35,323 nucleotides of DNA, taken from the NCBI GenBank assembly GCA_903939515.1, contig CAJAHH010000101.1, positions 1-35,323 on the forward strand. The letters run 5' to 3'. The position numbers were made by a program, and so were the translations under genes. Below are positions 24,659 through 33,305 of this stretch, in pieces. Origin of the DNA: an uncultured Verrucomicrobiota bacterium. Its GTDB lineage: Bacteria > Verrucomicrobiota > Verrucomicrobiia > Limisphaerales > UBA9464. How positions within the stretch are numbered: the first letter of the stretch is position 1; the number at the start of each line of letters is the position of its first letter. Below the pieces are notes generated by a model that worked only from the letters and a program-made list of their open reading frames with translations, did not search any database and was not told where the DNA came from.

Positions 24659-26476
24659 TCAGACGGCCTGAGGCGGATTTTCAGGAGTAGTTTCGCCGGA
24701 AACTGCCGGGTGTTCAGCTTCTACTTCTGCGGCAGGAGCCTCTTCGGCGAGGGAAGCGGAGACATCGTCGACAGCGACGGTTTCAGTGGCTGACGCCGGA
24801 GCGACCTCTGCAGTCACAGCCTCGGGAGCTGCAGGCTGCTTGTCACCTTTTCTAGGGGCCTTCGGGGTCGGAGTAGGACGCGGTGCGGGCTTCTTGGCCG
24901 TCTCCAACATTCCGCTGGCGAATTCGATCACATGACCTTGGTGGATGAGCCAGTGGAGGTCGTTCAGGACCGCCTGCTGTTCCAGTGTCAGCGGGGACGG
25001 GGCCGGAGCTGCTCCGCCTTCGACCGCCGCCTCGGCCGGGGCCGGGCTCGGAGCGAGGGTCTCGACCAAGCGCTTGCGATTGGTTCCGAGATTGGTGTTG
25101 ATATGCTCAATGATCTTCTTGGTCGTCTCAGAGACCACGCTGTTCTCGGTATCGAGGTGATGCGGGCGGGCCACCGCCACATGGACCACAGTTTTATCGC
25201 GCTTGAAGAACTGAAGGCCCATGGAGGCGAACGTATTGCTCAATGCGGTGGCGATACGGATTGGGAACCGCTTTTCCTTGTCGAGCGAGACGCGCAGCAG
25301 TGTCTGAAGCGCCGCCGGCAACTTGGCATCCGCCTTCGGCGTGAAGGAGTCTACCTGCTTGATGAACGAGGGCTGATGAACCTCAGCGAAGTGGGCCCGG
25401 ACCTCTTCCATCGATTGAAGCACCTTGGGCTCAGGGACGTTGAGCGCCGTGTACTCGAAGCGGAAGCTGACTGAATCGGTCCATTGCTTCACAATCGCCT
25501 CGTCCTTCACGATCTTCACGCGGCTCTTGTACATGTCGAAGTTCATCCGGGAGAACCGCTCGGCGTGGAGCTTGCGGAGTTTCTCCTGGTAGCCGTGGAA
25601 ATTCGGTGGCCCCAGCAAATCGCCAGTCATACCGCACTGAGCCACCAGGGTCCAAACTCCCTTGGGCGGATCACACGGCATTTTCTCGGTTTGATAGAAG
25701 GTCTCGAAATGTGCTTTGAGCGCGTGCTCGGCAGCAGCCTCTTCATTCAGCCAGAGGGTGTCGTCGAGATTGCAAACAAAGAGCGGCTGGACGGCCACAT
25801 CCTTCTTGCTCGTCTCGTCACGGTGCTTAATGACCTTGAAGCCCACGGTGTAGCGTTCGGGCTTTTGCATCACCAAGCCGGCTACCTCGAAGAGGGGATA
25901 GGCGCGACCACTGAGTTTGATTTGTCGGGCCAACGAGCTGACGCCGCCTTGTTCAGGAGTCAGGGTCAGTTCGATGGGAATCAGCGGTTCAGGACGGAAA
26001 TCCGGACGACGTGGGCCACGACCGGGTCCATCGCGACCGGGTCCATCCCGACGGGGGCCGTTCTTGGGATCCCAAGCGATGCCAGGAGCGCCGCCACCAG
26101 GTCCACCCTGCGGGCGCGGACCGCGGTCACCACCGGGGCGGGGGCCGCCAAAGCCACCAGGGCCACCGGGGCGAGGACCACCGAAACCACCGGATCCACC
26201 CGGGCGGGGGCCGCCAAAGCCGCCAGGACCACCGGGGCGAGGGCCGCCAAAGCCACCGGGGCCACCGGGGCGGGGGCCGCCAAAGCCGCCAGGTCCGCCA
26301 GGGCGAGGGCCACCGGGGCCGCCGGGACGATCCCCGCGGCCAAAGCGCCGGTCGCCACGGGATTCGCCTTCAGTTCCATCGTATCGGGCGTACTTGTTAG
26401 GGTCCGTCGGCGATGTAGCCCAGGCGGGCTGAAACAGTTTGTTCAGGTCGAGGTTGATCTCCAGTGATTCGCTCAT
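24659..26476 (-). CDS. large protein with N-terminal Gly/Pro/Arg repeats, function unknown
   Basis: This 605-residue protein has a short acidic start (residues 1-20), a basic disordered region with RGDRRFGRGDRPGG, then five near-perfect 11-residue repeats of the type GGPRPGGPGGF (about residues 55-109). A middle domain of about 300 residues follows (around 165-470), and a Pro/Ala/Glu-rich acidic tail from about 520. No signal peptide or membrane segment is seen. The middle domain, with LARQIKLSGRAYPLFEVAGL and FETFYQTEKMPCDPP, matches nothing I can name. RGG/GPR-type tails often bind RNA or promote condensates, so a nucleic-acid role is possible but unproven. It may be restricted to this phylum. 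Confidence 0.75.
   Translation of the reverse strand: MSESLEINLDLNKLFQPAWATSPTDPNKYARYDGTEGESRGDRRFGRGDRPGGPGGPRPGGPGGFGGPRPGGPGGFGGPRPGGPGGFGGPRPGGSGGFGGPRPGGPGGFGGPRPGGDRGPRPQGGPGGGAPGIAWDPKNGPRRDGPGRDGPGRGPRRPDFRPEPLIPIELTLTPEQGGVSSLARQIKLSGRAYPLFEVAGLVMQKPERYTVGFKVIKHRDETSKKDVAVQPLFVCNLDDTLWLNEEAAAEHALKAHFETFYQTEKMPCDPPKGVWTLVAQCGMTGDLLGPPNFHGYQEKLRKLHAERFSRMNFDMYKSRVKIVKDEAIVKQWTDSVSFRFEYTALNVPEPKVLQSMEEVRAHFAEVHQPSFIKQVDSFTPKADAKLPAALQTLLRVSLDKEKRFPIRIATALSNTFASMGLQFFKRDKTVVHVAVARPHHLDTENSVVSETTKKIIEHINTNLGTNRKRLVETLAPSPAPAEAAVEGGAAPAPSPLTLEQQAVLNDLHWLIHQGHVIEFASGMLETAKKPAPRPTPTPKAPRKGDKQPAAPEAVTAEVAPASATETVAVDDVSASLAEEAPAAEVEAEHPAVSGETTPENPPQAV
26150..26314 (-). repeat. 33-bp tandem repeat inside the Gly/Pro-rich gene
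   Basis: Five consecutive units of 33 bp encode the 11-residue GGPRPGGPGGF motif; one has Ser for Pro. A partial sixth unit follows. The array is GC-rich and a likely site of length change between strains. Confidence 0.85.
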
Positions 26477-26678
26477 ATCAAAAAGACCGCATCTAAGCGG
26501 GTGTTACCAAAATGGTTCGGCACAATGGGACCCGGAAGGGGCGAAAGCAAGTCTGTCAGCAAAAATGCCGCTTTTCTAAAAACCAGCGGTTTGGACTGGA
26601 ATGGAGCAGGCCGGCGTTGGCCGAGGATTCATAGTCTGAGTCCGCTTGGAGACGGGGCTTGGATGAAAGGGTGGATTG

Positions 26679-29600
26679 ATGGCATCCTCTCGACAGGTTC
26701 CCATGCGTTCAAACTTTTCCATTTGTTGCTGTCAGCGCGCTCGGTGGGCGCCGTTGGAAAACTCTTGGCTGCGCCGAGCGTGGGTGGGCGTTTTGACGGT
26801 GGCGTTCGCCCTGAAGATTCTTGCGGCAGACGCAGTGAGCACAGGGGTCGCCTCCAGTGGTCTCAGTTCCCGAGCAGCGGCGCTGTGGTCACTCAATCCT
26901 CTATTGTCTCCTCCGGTTCCGACGGGCTTGGGTTCAGAGCATCCGATTGATCGGTTTATTGATGCGGCCTTGGTCACGCAGGGGTTGCACCGGGCTCCGG
27001 AAGCACAGCAGCGAACCTTGATTCGGAGAGTGGCCTGGGATCTTACAGGGCTTCCCCCCACGCCCGGCGAGGTGGACACCTTCCTCTCGGATCCCTCTCC
27101 AGAAGCCTTCGAGCGCATGGTGGATCGGTATTTAGTTTCGCCGGCTTACGGTGAACGGTGGGGGCGCTGGTGGCTGGATTTAGCGCGCTATGCCGACACG
27201 AACGGCCAGGACGAAAACAAAGTCATGGCCAATGCCTGGCGCTACCGCGACTGGGTGATCCGCTCGTTCAATGCCAACCAACCGTACGACCAATTCGTTC
27301 AGGAGCAGTTGGCCGGAGATCTTCTCGACCGAAAGGAGGTTTCGGAATCTCAGTTGTTTGATCGGTATATGGCCACGGGATTTCTTGTTTTGGGGCCCAA
27401 GATGTTGGCCGAACAAGACAAGCCCAAGTTGGTGATGGATCTGGTGGACGAGCAAATCGATGTCGTCAGCCGGGCGTTTCTGGGGCTGACGATGAGTTGT
27501 GCCCGCTGCCACGATCATAAATTTGATCCGATCAGCGCCCAAGATTACTACGCCATGGCCGGAATTTTCCGTAGCACGAAGACTCTGGAGAACTTGGCCT
27601 TCGTCTCCAAATTCAACGAGCGCCGTATCACGGGCAGCCAACGCATGTCTGCCATCGAGGCTCACAAGGCATCGATGAGCCAAATCCAGAAGCAGTACGA
27701 TGAAGCGGTTCGTACGGCCAATGCCGGATTGCAGCGCGAATGGCAGGCGGTGATGTCGAGGGATCTTCCGCTGTGGATGGATGCGTCTCGCTCCGCGGCG
27801 ACCAACAGTCTCGAAGGACGATGGAAACAATGGTGGCAGGGTAAATCGCCGACCCCGGGTGTCCGGCGCACCTTCGAAGAATTGGCGAAAGATGCTGCGG
27901 TCCGCGAGTCCTGGTTGGCTCCTATTCGCGCCGTCAGTGAATTGAAGGCGGGCGGGGTTCAGTTGGCTTCAGGTCGGGTGGGATTTGGTTTTCAGGCCGA
28001 TGGCCGAAATCATATTAATCGCCCTTCGAGTCCCGATCTCGAGCCCAAGCAGTGGACCCTCCAGACTTGGGTTTATGTCGATGAGTTTGGCAAGGAAGGC
28101 GATGCCCGCCGTTGGTTGGTGGCCAAGAACGACAATGAATGGGCTGAGGGACATTACGCACTGCTCCTCGATGGAAAACACCCCATGGCCTACCTGAACA
28201 TCGGGGGCGGCCCGGAGCGCGTGGTTTCCCTTCGGGCGACCAAGACCCTCCAGCGACGGGAGTGGCATCAATTGACGGCCACCTACGATGGCAAGCTCTT
28301 CAGCCTGTTTGTGGATGGAGCCCCTGCTGGACAACTCGAGGTCGGCAAACCTCGCGTGGCGGGATCCGGGCGTTTTTCAGTGGGTCAGCGGCCGGATGGG
28401 TATGTGCACTTTAAGGGGCGTTTGGATGAAGTGATTTTGTCAGACGAAGTCTGGACGGCAGAACGCGTGAACGAGGCGTTCAAATCGCCGGAGCGGGTCC
28501 GTGATTGGCCAGCGTTGCTTCGCTTAGACTTCGACCACCTGACCGACTCCGAACGCCGAGAAGCCGAGTGGGCCGAGGCTCGTGAGGCCGTCTTTGGTGT
28601 CGATGGAGTTCTCGCGTTGCCGAAGGATCCGAAGCCCCTCTACCCGCAATCGGTCCGGGATGCGCTTTCGCAGAAGGAACAAGAGCGCGAAGCCTTAAAA
28701 CGCCAAGATCCGGGAGCGCCTGAATTTGCGCTGTCCGTTGAGGAAGGGACGGTGGCGAACTTGCCGGTTCACATCCGGGGCAGCCATCTTCAATTGGCGG
28801 CTCATCCTGTCCCGCGCGGTTTTCCCAAGGCCATTCAAGTGAGCCATGCTCCGGTCATTGCCGAATCACAAAGCGGGCGGTTGGAACTGGCACAGTGGTT
28901 GACCCGACCCGACCATCCACTCACGGCGCGAGTGTTGGTCAACCGAGTTTGGCAGGCTCACTTTGGCAACGGATTGGTCCGCAGTTCTGACAATTTTGGT
29001 TTGCGCGGTGAGGTTCCAAGCCACCCCCAATTGCTGGACTGGTTGGCGCATGGATTTGTGAGTGGCGGTTGGAACCTCAAGCAACTCCACCGGCAAATCC
29101 TCACCAGTGCCACCTGGCGGCAAGCGGGTCGGATCCACGGCGATCCGAAAGGGTTTGAATCGGATCCGGAGAACCGCTGGCTTTGGCACTATCCTCGGCA
29201 ACGGTTGGAGGCAGAGATGATCCGCGACGGAGTCCTGGCCGTATCCGGACGTCTGGATCGCTCGATGGGTGGAAGCTTGGTCTCGTGGGGGAATGACGAA
29301 TACACACCGGAGGATTCGGTTTCCGAAACCTCCCGTCGTCGCACCCTCTACCTGCCCGTGGTGCGAGATCGCGTCTATGATTTGCTGACCCTCTTTGACT
29401 TCGCCAATCCCAGTGTCGGGGTGTCGCGGCGGACAACCACTGTGGTGTCGCATCAAGCGCTCTTCTGGATCAACAGCCCCTGGGTCAAGGATCAGGCGGG
29501 AGCTCTGGCTTCAGATGTTCGATCGGGGGAGCCACGGCCCGTGACTCAACGTGTGAGCCTCGCCTATGAGCGGGTTCTTGGCCGCTTGCCGACCGAGACG

Positions 29601-29729
29601 GAGCAGGTCCGCGCGGTGGCGTTTTTGTCAAAACCCGGAACCACGGCCACCGCACCGGATTCTGCCGAACGGTGGCTGGCCTGGTGCCAGGTACTCCTGG
29701 CCAGTTCTGAATTCCAATACCGCGATTGA
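26679..29729 (+). CDS. exported DUF1549 / LamG-like / DUF1553 protein
   Basis: This protein of about 1016 residues has an N-terminal signal region (hydrophobic around 33-48, ending ALKILAADA). A DUF1549 (PSCyt2) domain follows (about 85-300), with RRVAWDLTGLPPTP, DLARYADTNGQDENKV and CARCHDHKFDPIS, a CXXCH motif that could bind haem. A LamG-like insert (about 440-600, LQTWVYVDEFG) comes next, then a DUF1553 (PSD1) domain (about 740-990) with LTARVLVNRVWQAHFG, NFGLRGEVPSHPQLLDWLA and YPRQRLEAEMIRD. Such proteins pair with DUF1501 proteins in Planctomycetes and Verrucomicrobiota and may act on polysaccharides. ATG 26679 follows AAGGGTGG at 4 bases; ATG 26703 is the alternative. DUF1501 follows after 5 bases. 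Confidence 0.9.
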   Translation: MASSRQVPMRSNFSICCCQRARWAPLENSWLRRAWVGVLTVAFALKILAADAVSTGVASSGLSSRAAALWSLNPLLSPPVPTGLGSEHPIDRFIDAALVTQGLHRAPEAQQRTLIRRVAWDLTGLPPTPGEVDTFLSDPSPEAFERMVDRYLVSPAYGERWGRWWLDLARYADTNGQDENKVMANAWRYRDWVIRSFNANQPYDQFVQEQLAGDLLDRKEVSESQLFDRYMATGFLVLGPKMLAEQDKPKLVMDLVDEQIDVVSRAFLGLTMSCARCHDHKFDPISAQDYYAMAGIFRSTKTLENLAFVSKFNERRITGSQRMSAIEAHKASMSQIQKQYDEAVRTANAGLQREWQAVMSRDLPLWMDASRSAATNSLEGRWKQWWQGKSPTPGVRRTFEELAKDAAVRESWLAPIRAVSELKAGGVQLASGRVGFGFQADGRNHINRPSSPDLEPKQWTLQTWVYVDEFGKEGDARRWLVAKNDNEWAEGHYALLLDGKHPMAYLNIGGGPERVVSLRATKTLQRREWHQLTATYDGKLFSLFVDGAPAGQLEVGKPRVAGSGRFSVGQRPDGYVHFKGRLDEVILSDEVWTAERVNEAFKSPERVRDWPALLRLDFDHLTDSERREAEWAEAREAVFGVDGVLALPKDPKPLYPQSVRDALSQKEQEREALKRQDPGAPEFALSVEEGTVANLPVHIRGSHLQLAAHPVPRGFPKAIQVSHAPVIAESQSGRLELAQWLTRPDHPLTARVLVNRVWQAHFGNGLVRSSDNFGLRGEVPSHPQLLDWLAHGFVSGGWNLKQLHRQILTSATWRQAGRIHGDPKGFESDPENRWLWHYPRQRLEAEMIRDGVLAVSGRLDRSMGGSLVSWGNDEYTPEDSVSETSRRRTLYLPVVRDRVYDLLTLFDFANPSVGVSRRTTTVVSHQALFWINSPWVKDQAGALASDVRSGEPRPVTQRVSLAYERVLGRLPTETEQVRAVAFLSKPGTTATAPDSAERWLAWCQVLLASSEFQYRD

Positions 29730-29734
29730 TTCCT

Positions 29735-31147
29735 ATGAACCCGGCCATGCACTCACGGATTTCACGACGCCAACTTCTGCGACGCTCGGCCCTGGGCTTC
29801 GGCAATCTCGCCTTGATGGGATTGATGTCTCCGGGTTTGCGCACTCGAGGTTCGGATGTTCAACCCAACCCCTTGGCTCCGCGGGCTCCGCTGTTTCGGT
29901 CCAAGGCCAAGCGGATCATTTTTCTCTTCATGCATGGGGGCCCCTCGCATGTGGATACCTTCGATTGGAAGCCCCGGCTCTTGAAGGATTCGGGCAAGCC
30001 CTTGCCCTTCGATAAACCCCGGATCCAGTTCGCCAAAACTTCCAATTTGCGGCGTTCTCCGTGGGAATTCCGGCCCTACGGGCAGTCGGGTGCGATGATC
30101 AGCGACCTCTTTCCCTTAGTGGGCGCCCGGGCCGATGACTTGTGCTTCATCAAGTCGATTCATGGAACCAACGAAGCGCACGGCGGCGCATTGCTGAAGC
30201 TCAACACGGGTTCCGACACGGTGGTTCGACCGAGCATGGGCTCATGGATTACCTACGGACTGGGAAGCGAGAATCGGAACCTTCCGGGCTTCATCACCAT
30301 CAACCCCACGCTGGGTCATGGCGGGGTGGGCAATTGGTCGAGCGCCTTCTTGCCGGCCGTTCATCAGGGCACACCCATCGGCGGTGGTGTGCCGGTCGAT
30401 CGGGCCACCATTCATTACCTCCATGACCCGAATGGCGATGCCAAGACGCAGCGGGCTCAACTGGATTTGCTCGGTGACATGAACCGCGATCACCTGGCTT
30501 CGGTCGGCACCGATGCGGTGTTGGAAGCCCAGATCGAGGCCTTTGAATTGGCGTTCCGCATGCAGTCCGAGGCTCCGGAGGCCATGGCCATCGATCGGGA
30601 GACGCCGGCGACTCGCAAGTTGTACGGTTTGGATGATCCCAAGACCTCGTCCTTCGCCCGGCAATGCCTGCTGGCGCGTCGGCTCAGCGAGCGCGGAGTG
30701 CGCTTTGTCCAGGCGAGCCACGGCTATTGGGACCAGCACTCGGATCTTACCCGGGAGCACGGTCGATTGGCCTCTGAGGTGGATCGTCCCATCGCCGCGC
30801 TGCTCCAGGATATCAAGGCCCGTGGGCTTTGGGACGAGACGCTGGTCATGTGGGGTGGAGAATTCGGACGCACGCCGACCCTTCAAGGAGACGATGGTCG
30901 TGACCATCACCCGCATGCCTTCACCATGTGGTTGGCAGGCGGAGCCGTGAAGCCCGGCTTCAGTTACGGTGTGACCGACGACTACGGATTCTACTGTGTG
31001 GATCAGAAGGTTCATGTGCACGACCTCCATGCCACGCTGTTGGCACTGCTGGGGATGGATCACGAGCAACTGACCTACCGTCACGCCGGACGAGATTTCC
31101 GACTCACCGACGTCCACGGCCGTGTCGTACAAGAGATCTTTGCCTGA
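29735..31147 (+). CDS. Tat-exported DUF1501 family protein
   Basis: This 470-residue protein has a twin-arginine leader: SRRQLLRRSALGFG, then a hydrophobic stretch. The body shows FLFMHGGPSHVDTFDWKP, TNEAHGGALLKLNTG, YWDQHSDLTREHGRL, VMWGGEFGRTPTLQG and DHHPHAFTMWLAGG, all marks of DUF1501. The fold is related to alkaline phosphatase/sulfatase, and the conserved His/Asp residues suggest metal binding. It starts 5 bases after the DUF1549 gene; the two are almost always partners in this phylum and probably work together outside the cytoplasm. The substrate is unknown. Confidence 0.93.
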   Translation: MNPAMHSRISRRQLLRRSALGFGNLALMGLMSPGLRTRGSDVQPNPLAPRAPLFRSKAKRIIFLFMHGGPSHVDTFDWKPRLLKDSGKPLPFDKPRIQFAKTSNLRRSPWEFRPYGQSGAMISDLFPLVGARADDLCFIKSIHGTNEAHGGALLKLNTGSDTVVRPSMGSWITYGLGSENRNLPGFITINPTLGHGGVGNWSSAFLPAVHQGTPIGGGVPVDRATIHYLHDPNGDAKTQRAQLDLLGDMNRDHLASVGTDAVLEAQIEAFELAFRMQSEAPEAMAIDRETPATRKLYGLDDPKTSSFARQCLLARRLSERGVRFVQASHGYWDQHSDLTREHGRLASEVDRPIAALLQDIKARGLWDETLVMWGGEFGRTPTLQGDDGRDHHPHAFTMWLAGGAVKPGFSYGVTDDYGFYCVDQKVHVHDLHATLLALLGMDHEQLTYRHAGRDFRLTDVHGRVVQEIFA

Positions 31148-31218
31148 CACGCAAATCGGTTGGTAAATTTTGGTCCGGAGCGATCCGCATGGACCGACAC
31201 CCACAGCTCGCCCTGCGG

Positions 31219-31238
31219 GCCGGGTCCCCCGACCCGGC
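31219..31238. repeat. perfect 8-bp hairpin in the gap after the DUF1501 gene
   Basis: GCCGGGTC-CCCC-GACCCGGC follows a CCCTGCGG block like the one at the end of the 3060/3248 repeats. It has no T-run, so it is not a standard terminator. It may belong to a dispersed palindrome family. Confidence 0.6.
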
Positions 31239-31260
31239 GTCCCCGCCCAACCCACAAACC

Positions 31261-31285
31261 CGGTATCGTCCGGTATCGTCCGGTA
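31261..31285. repeat. 10-bp tandem repeat upstream of the recombinase
   Basis: CGGTATCGTC occurs twice in a row followed by a half copy (CGGTA). It lies about 200 bases before the recombinase start and could be a recombinase arm site or an attachment-site remnant. The rest of 31148-31488 shows no gene and no tRNA. Confidence 0.45.
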
Positions 31286-31488
31286 ATGGTGCGATTCCGA
31301 CCCTCGCCTCCAAAAATATCAGTTGTTTTCCTCAGGAAATCAGCGGTTTCAGAGCATCGCCGCAGGCAATGCCACGGAAATTGCCACTGGAGATGGGTCG
31401 GAATCACCTTCCGCCACCTTCCTTAAGTCACCACCTACTCAGGGGTAAGGAGAGCGAGGCGGACCATTCTAGCCTTTGGACCGACATT

Positions 31489-32568
31489 ATGAACGTCATT
31501 CCAAACGCCTACCGCATCTACCTCCGCCAAGCTTCTGGGTACTTCTACCTTGTGGATGAAACTGGGAAAAAGCCCAAGCACATCAGCCTAAAGACCAAGG
31601 ATCTTCAACACGCCCAAAGGCTCCTTGATGCAAGGATCTTGGGTAGGGTGCTGCCCGAGATTGCAGCAGACGTTGGTAGGACATTCCTCCGAGGTGGAGA
31701 TCCGGATGCCGCAAGCCACACCTGGCGCAGGGTCATCGAAGAGTGTCTCAAATGCAAAAAGCGAAAACTTCCCACTCAGAAACGCATCGAGAACGCAAGC
31801 AAGGACAAGGCGCTGATCCCGCTCTTGGACCATCCCGTTTCCGAGACCACGGCGACGGACCTTTTCGAGGTCATTCGCACCGGGGGAGTCGCGACCAACG
31901 TATTCCTCAGGAGATTCCACAATTTCGCTCTCGAATTAGGCTGGTTGCACAAACCTATCCTCAGCAAATCCTTTTGGCCCGATGTGGAATACAAACCAAA
32001 GGTTGCGATTACTGCCGAGCAGCATCAGGCCATCTTAGCCCGTGAAACCAATTCGGAGCGCCGGGCCTATAACCAACTTTGCTGGTTCCTTGGCGGCAGC
32101 AACTCTGACGTAGCTTTGCTTAAGCCGGAAAACATCGATTGGGAGACCCGCACCGTAACGTTTGTCCGGTTGAAGACGGAAGCCGTCTGCCATATTGGAT
32201 TCGGTACCGAATGCGCCGCAGTGCTGATGCGCTTGCCGCAGTCGGGTTTTCTGTTTCCTTACCTTTCGACGGTTCGGGAAAGCGACAGGGCGACAGAGTT
32301 CAAGCAGCGCTGCACGGGACTTGGCATCCTCGGGGTTACCTTGCACAGCTACCGATACAGTTGGGCGGAAAGAGCAGCCGTGGCCGGAATGCCCGAAAGA
32401 TTCGCCCAAGCGGCTCTTGGACATGGGAGCCGAGCTGTCCATCGAGCCTATGCTCGAAAATCTAAAATCACCGTGCCAGATCTGGAGCAGCTTGTTGATG
32501 AGCGCAGACAGGCAAACCTGCGAAACCGGCGACTGTCGGGAGGCGATGAAGCTTCCATCGCAGCCTGA
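31489..32568 (+). CDS. tyrosine recombinase / phage-type integrase
   Basis: This 359-residue protein has an N-terminal DNA-binding region and a C-terminal catalytic domain. H286 and R289 form the HSYR box, H312 lies in LGHGSR and Y321 in HRAYARK, at the standard nine-residue spacing. The first catalytic Arg (TGLRxSEL in most members) is missing: the aligned stretch is LGGSNSDVALL, with Ser204/Asn205 at the Arg position. I recall similar GGS(Q/N)SD boxes in other Verrucomicrobiota integrases. The start is ATG 31489; frames upstream in phase overlap the DUF1501 gene and are not real. It marks the left side of a probable acquired region. Confidence 0.87.
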   Translation: MNVIPNAYRIYLRQASGYFYLVDETGKKPKHISLKTKDLQHAQRLLDARILGRVLPEIAADVGRTFLRGGDPDAASHTWRRVIEECLKCKKRKLPTQKRIENASKDKALIPLLDHPVSETTATDLFEVIRTGGVATNVFLRRFHNFALELGWLHKPILSKSFWPDVEYKPKVAITAEQHQAILARETNSERRAYNQLCWFLGGSNSDVALLKPENIDWETRTVTFVRLKTEAVCHIGFGTECAAVLMRLPQSGFLFPYLSTVRESDRATEFKQRCTGLGILGVTLHSYRYSWAERAAVAGMPERFAQAALGHGSRAVHRAYARKSKITVPDLEQLVDERRQANLRNRRLSGGDEASIAA

Positions 32569-32587
32569 CAGATCTGCGACTGATGGA

Positions 32588-32615
32588 GGGGCTATCCTTT
32601 GCGGTAGCCCCTTCC
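32588..32615 (+). terminator. probable terminator after the recombinase
   Basis: A 7-bp stem, GGGGCTA with TAGCCCC, around a 10-base loop lies 20 bases after the stop and is followed by only a weak TTCC tail. Confidence 0.5.
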
Positions 32616-33040
32616 ACCTAACTCGAAATTGTTTCCTCCCCTTTGGACAGATTTCCTTCCTCTTGGTCAAAAGTGCAATTTCAGGCCGTTTTCAGTGGTT
32701 TTTTGCAGTTGGTGTTTGGACAGGCTTGGACCCCAAGGGACACGATTTCCCTCGAGGAGGCTACAAGTCGCGCTCAGCAAATGGTCACTGGTTAATTCTG
32801 TTCCGCCCAAGAGAATCCATCTCCCAACATCCCGAGTCGGTGTTCAGGGCAACCCGACACCCACTCGCCTCTTCTCGTCCGTTTTCCGGCAGGGGAGACG
32901 GCAGCTCAGTACGGCAGCCCAAGGTCGTTACAAGCCTCTTCTCAATTTTTAAAAAAATTCCACTACCAAGTAAATTCCACCCGAGCATCATTAAAACAGC
33001 TCCTAGGAAAATTAACCGAACTCCAGCCCTTGCCGCAGTC
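32616..33040. other. stretch without a convincing gene; base composition changes here
   Basis: Between the recombinase terminator and the AT-rich genes I find no frame that looks coding. Open frames here have arbitrary Arg/Ser/Pro-rich translations. GC content is moderate until about 32.93 kb, then drops sharply. This would be the place to look for a decayed gene or an attachment site. Confidence 0.5.
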
Positions 33041-33196
33041 ATGACCAATCACCTGATCTACGACTGCCCAAACTGCGCGTTCAGTTGGCTCGTTTTCACA
33101 GATTCACTCGGCACCCAAGAAGATCCCAACGAATACCATCCTAAGTCAGAGGTGCCTAAAAAGAAACAAATGATCGTTTTAATATTTAAATTATAA
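33041..33196 (+). CDS. possible small protein with a CPNC motif
   Basis: A 51-residue frame starting at ATG 33041 contains IYDCPNCAFSW, a CxxC pair like half of a zinc ribbon, then an acidic/polar middle and a Lys-rich end. There is no ribosome binding site and no second Cys pair. It lies in the AT-rich region just before the protease gene, whose product also starts with a zinc ribbon. It may be a gene fragment or chance. Confidence 0.25.
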   Translation: MTNHLIYDCPNCAFSWLVFTDSLGTQEDPNEYHPKSEVPKKKQMIVLIFKL

Positions 33197-33305
33197 ATAT
33201 TCGGAATATAGAAGCTGCACAATTCAAAGCAGCCCAGAAAAAACCAAAAATATAAAGCACCAAAAAAACGCGGTTATATTACAACAAATAAAACGCGCAG
33301 ACTTT

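Noticed and set aside
25484-26467. Long plus-strand frames across the Gly/Pro repeat gene
   Set aside because: They are low-complexity translations antisense to the GC-rich repeat array. The minus-strand frame has a non-repetitive conserved-looking domain, an ATG start and a strong terminator.
30928-31488. Upstream extension of the recombinase frame
   Set aside because: It overlaps the end of the DUF1501 gene out of phase and then crosses a palindrome-containing gap. The recombinase-like sequence begins at ATG 31489.
32629-32952. A 107-codon frame between the recombinase and the AT-rich genes
   Set aside because: Its composition is arbitrary (many Arg, Ser, Pro, Phe), it has no ribosome binding site, and it overlaps other equally poor frames.
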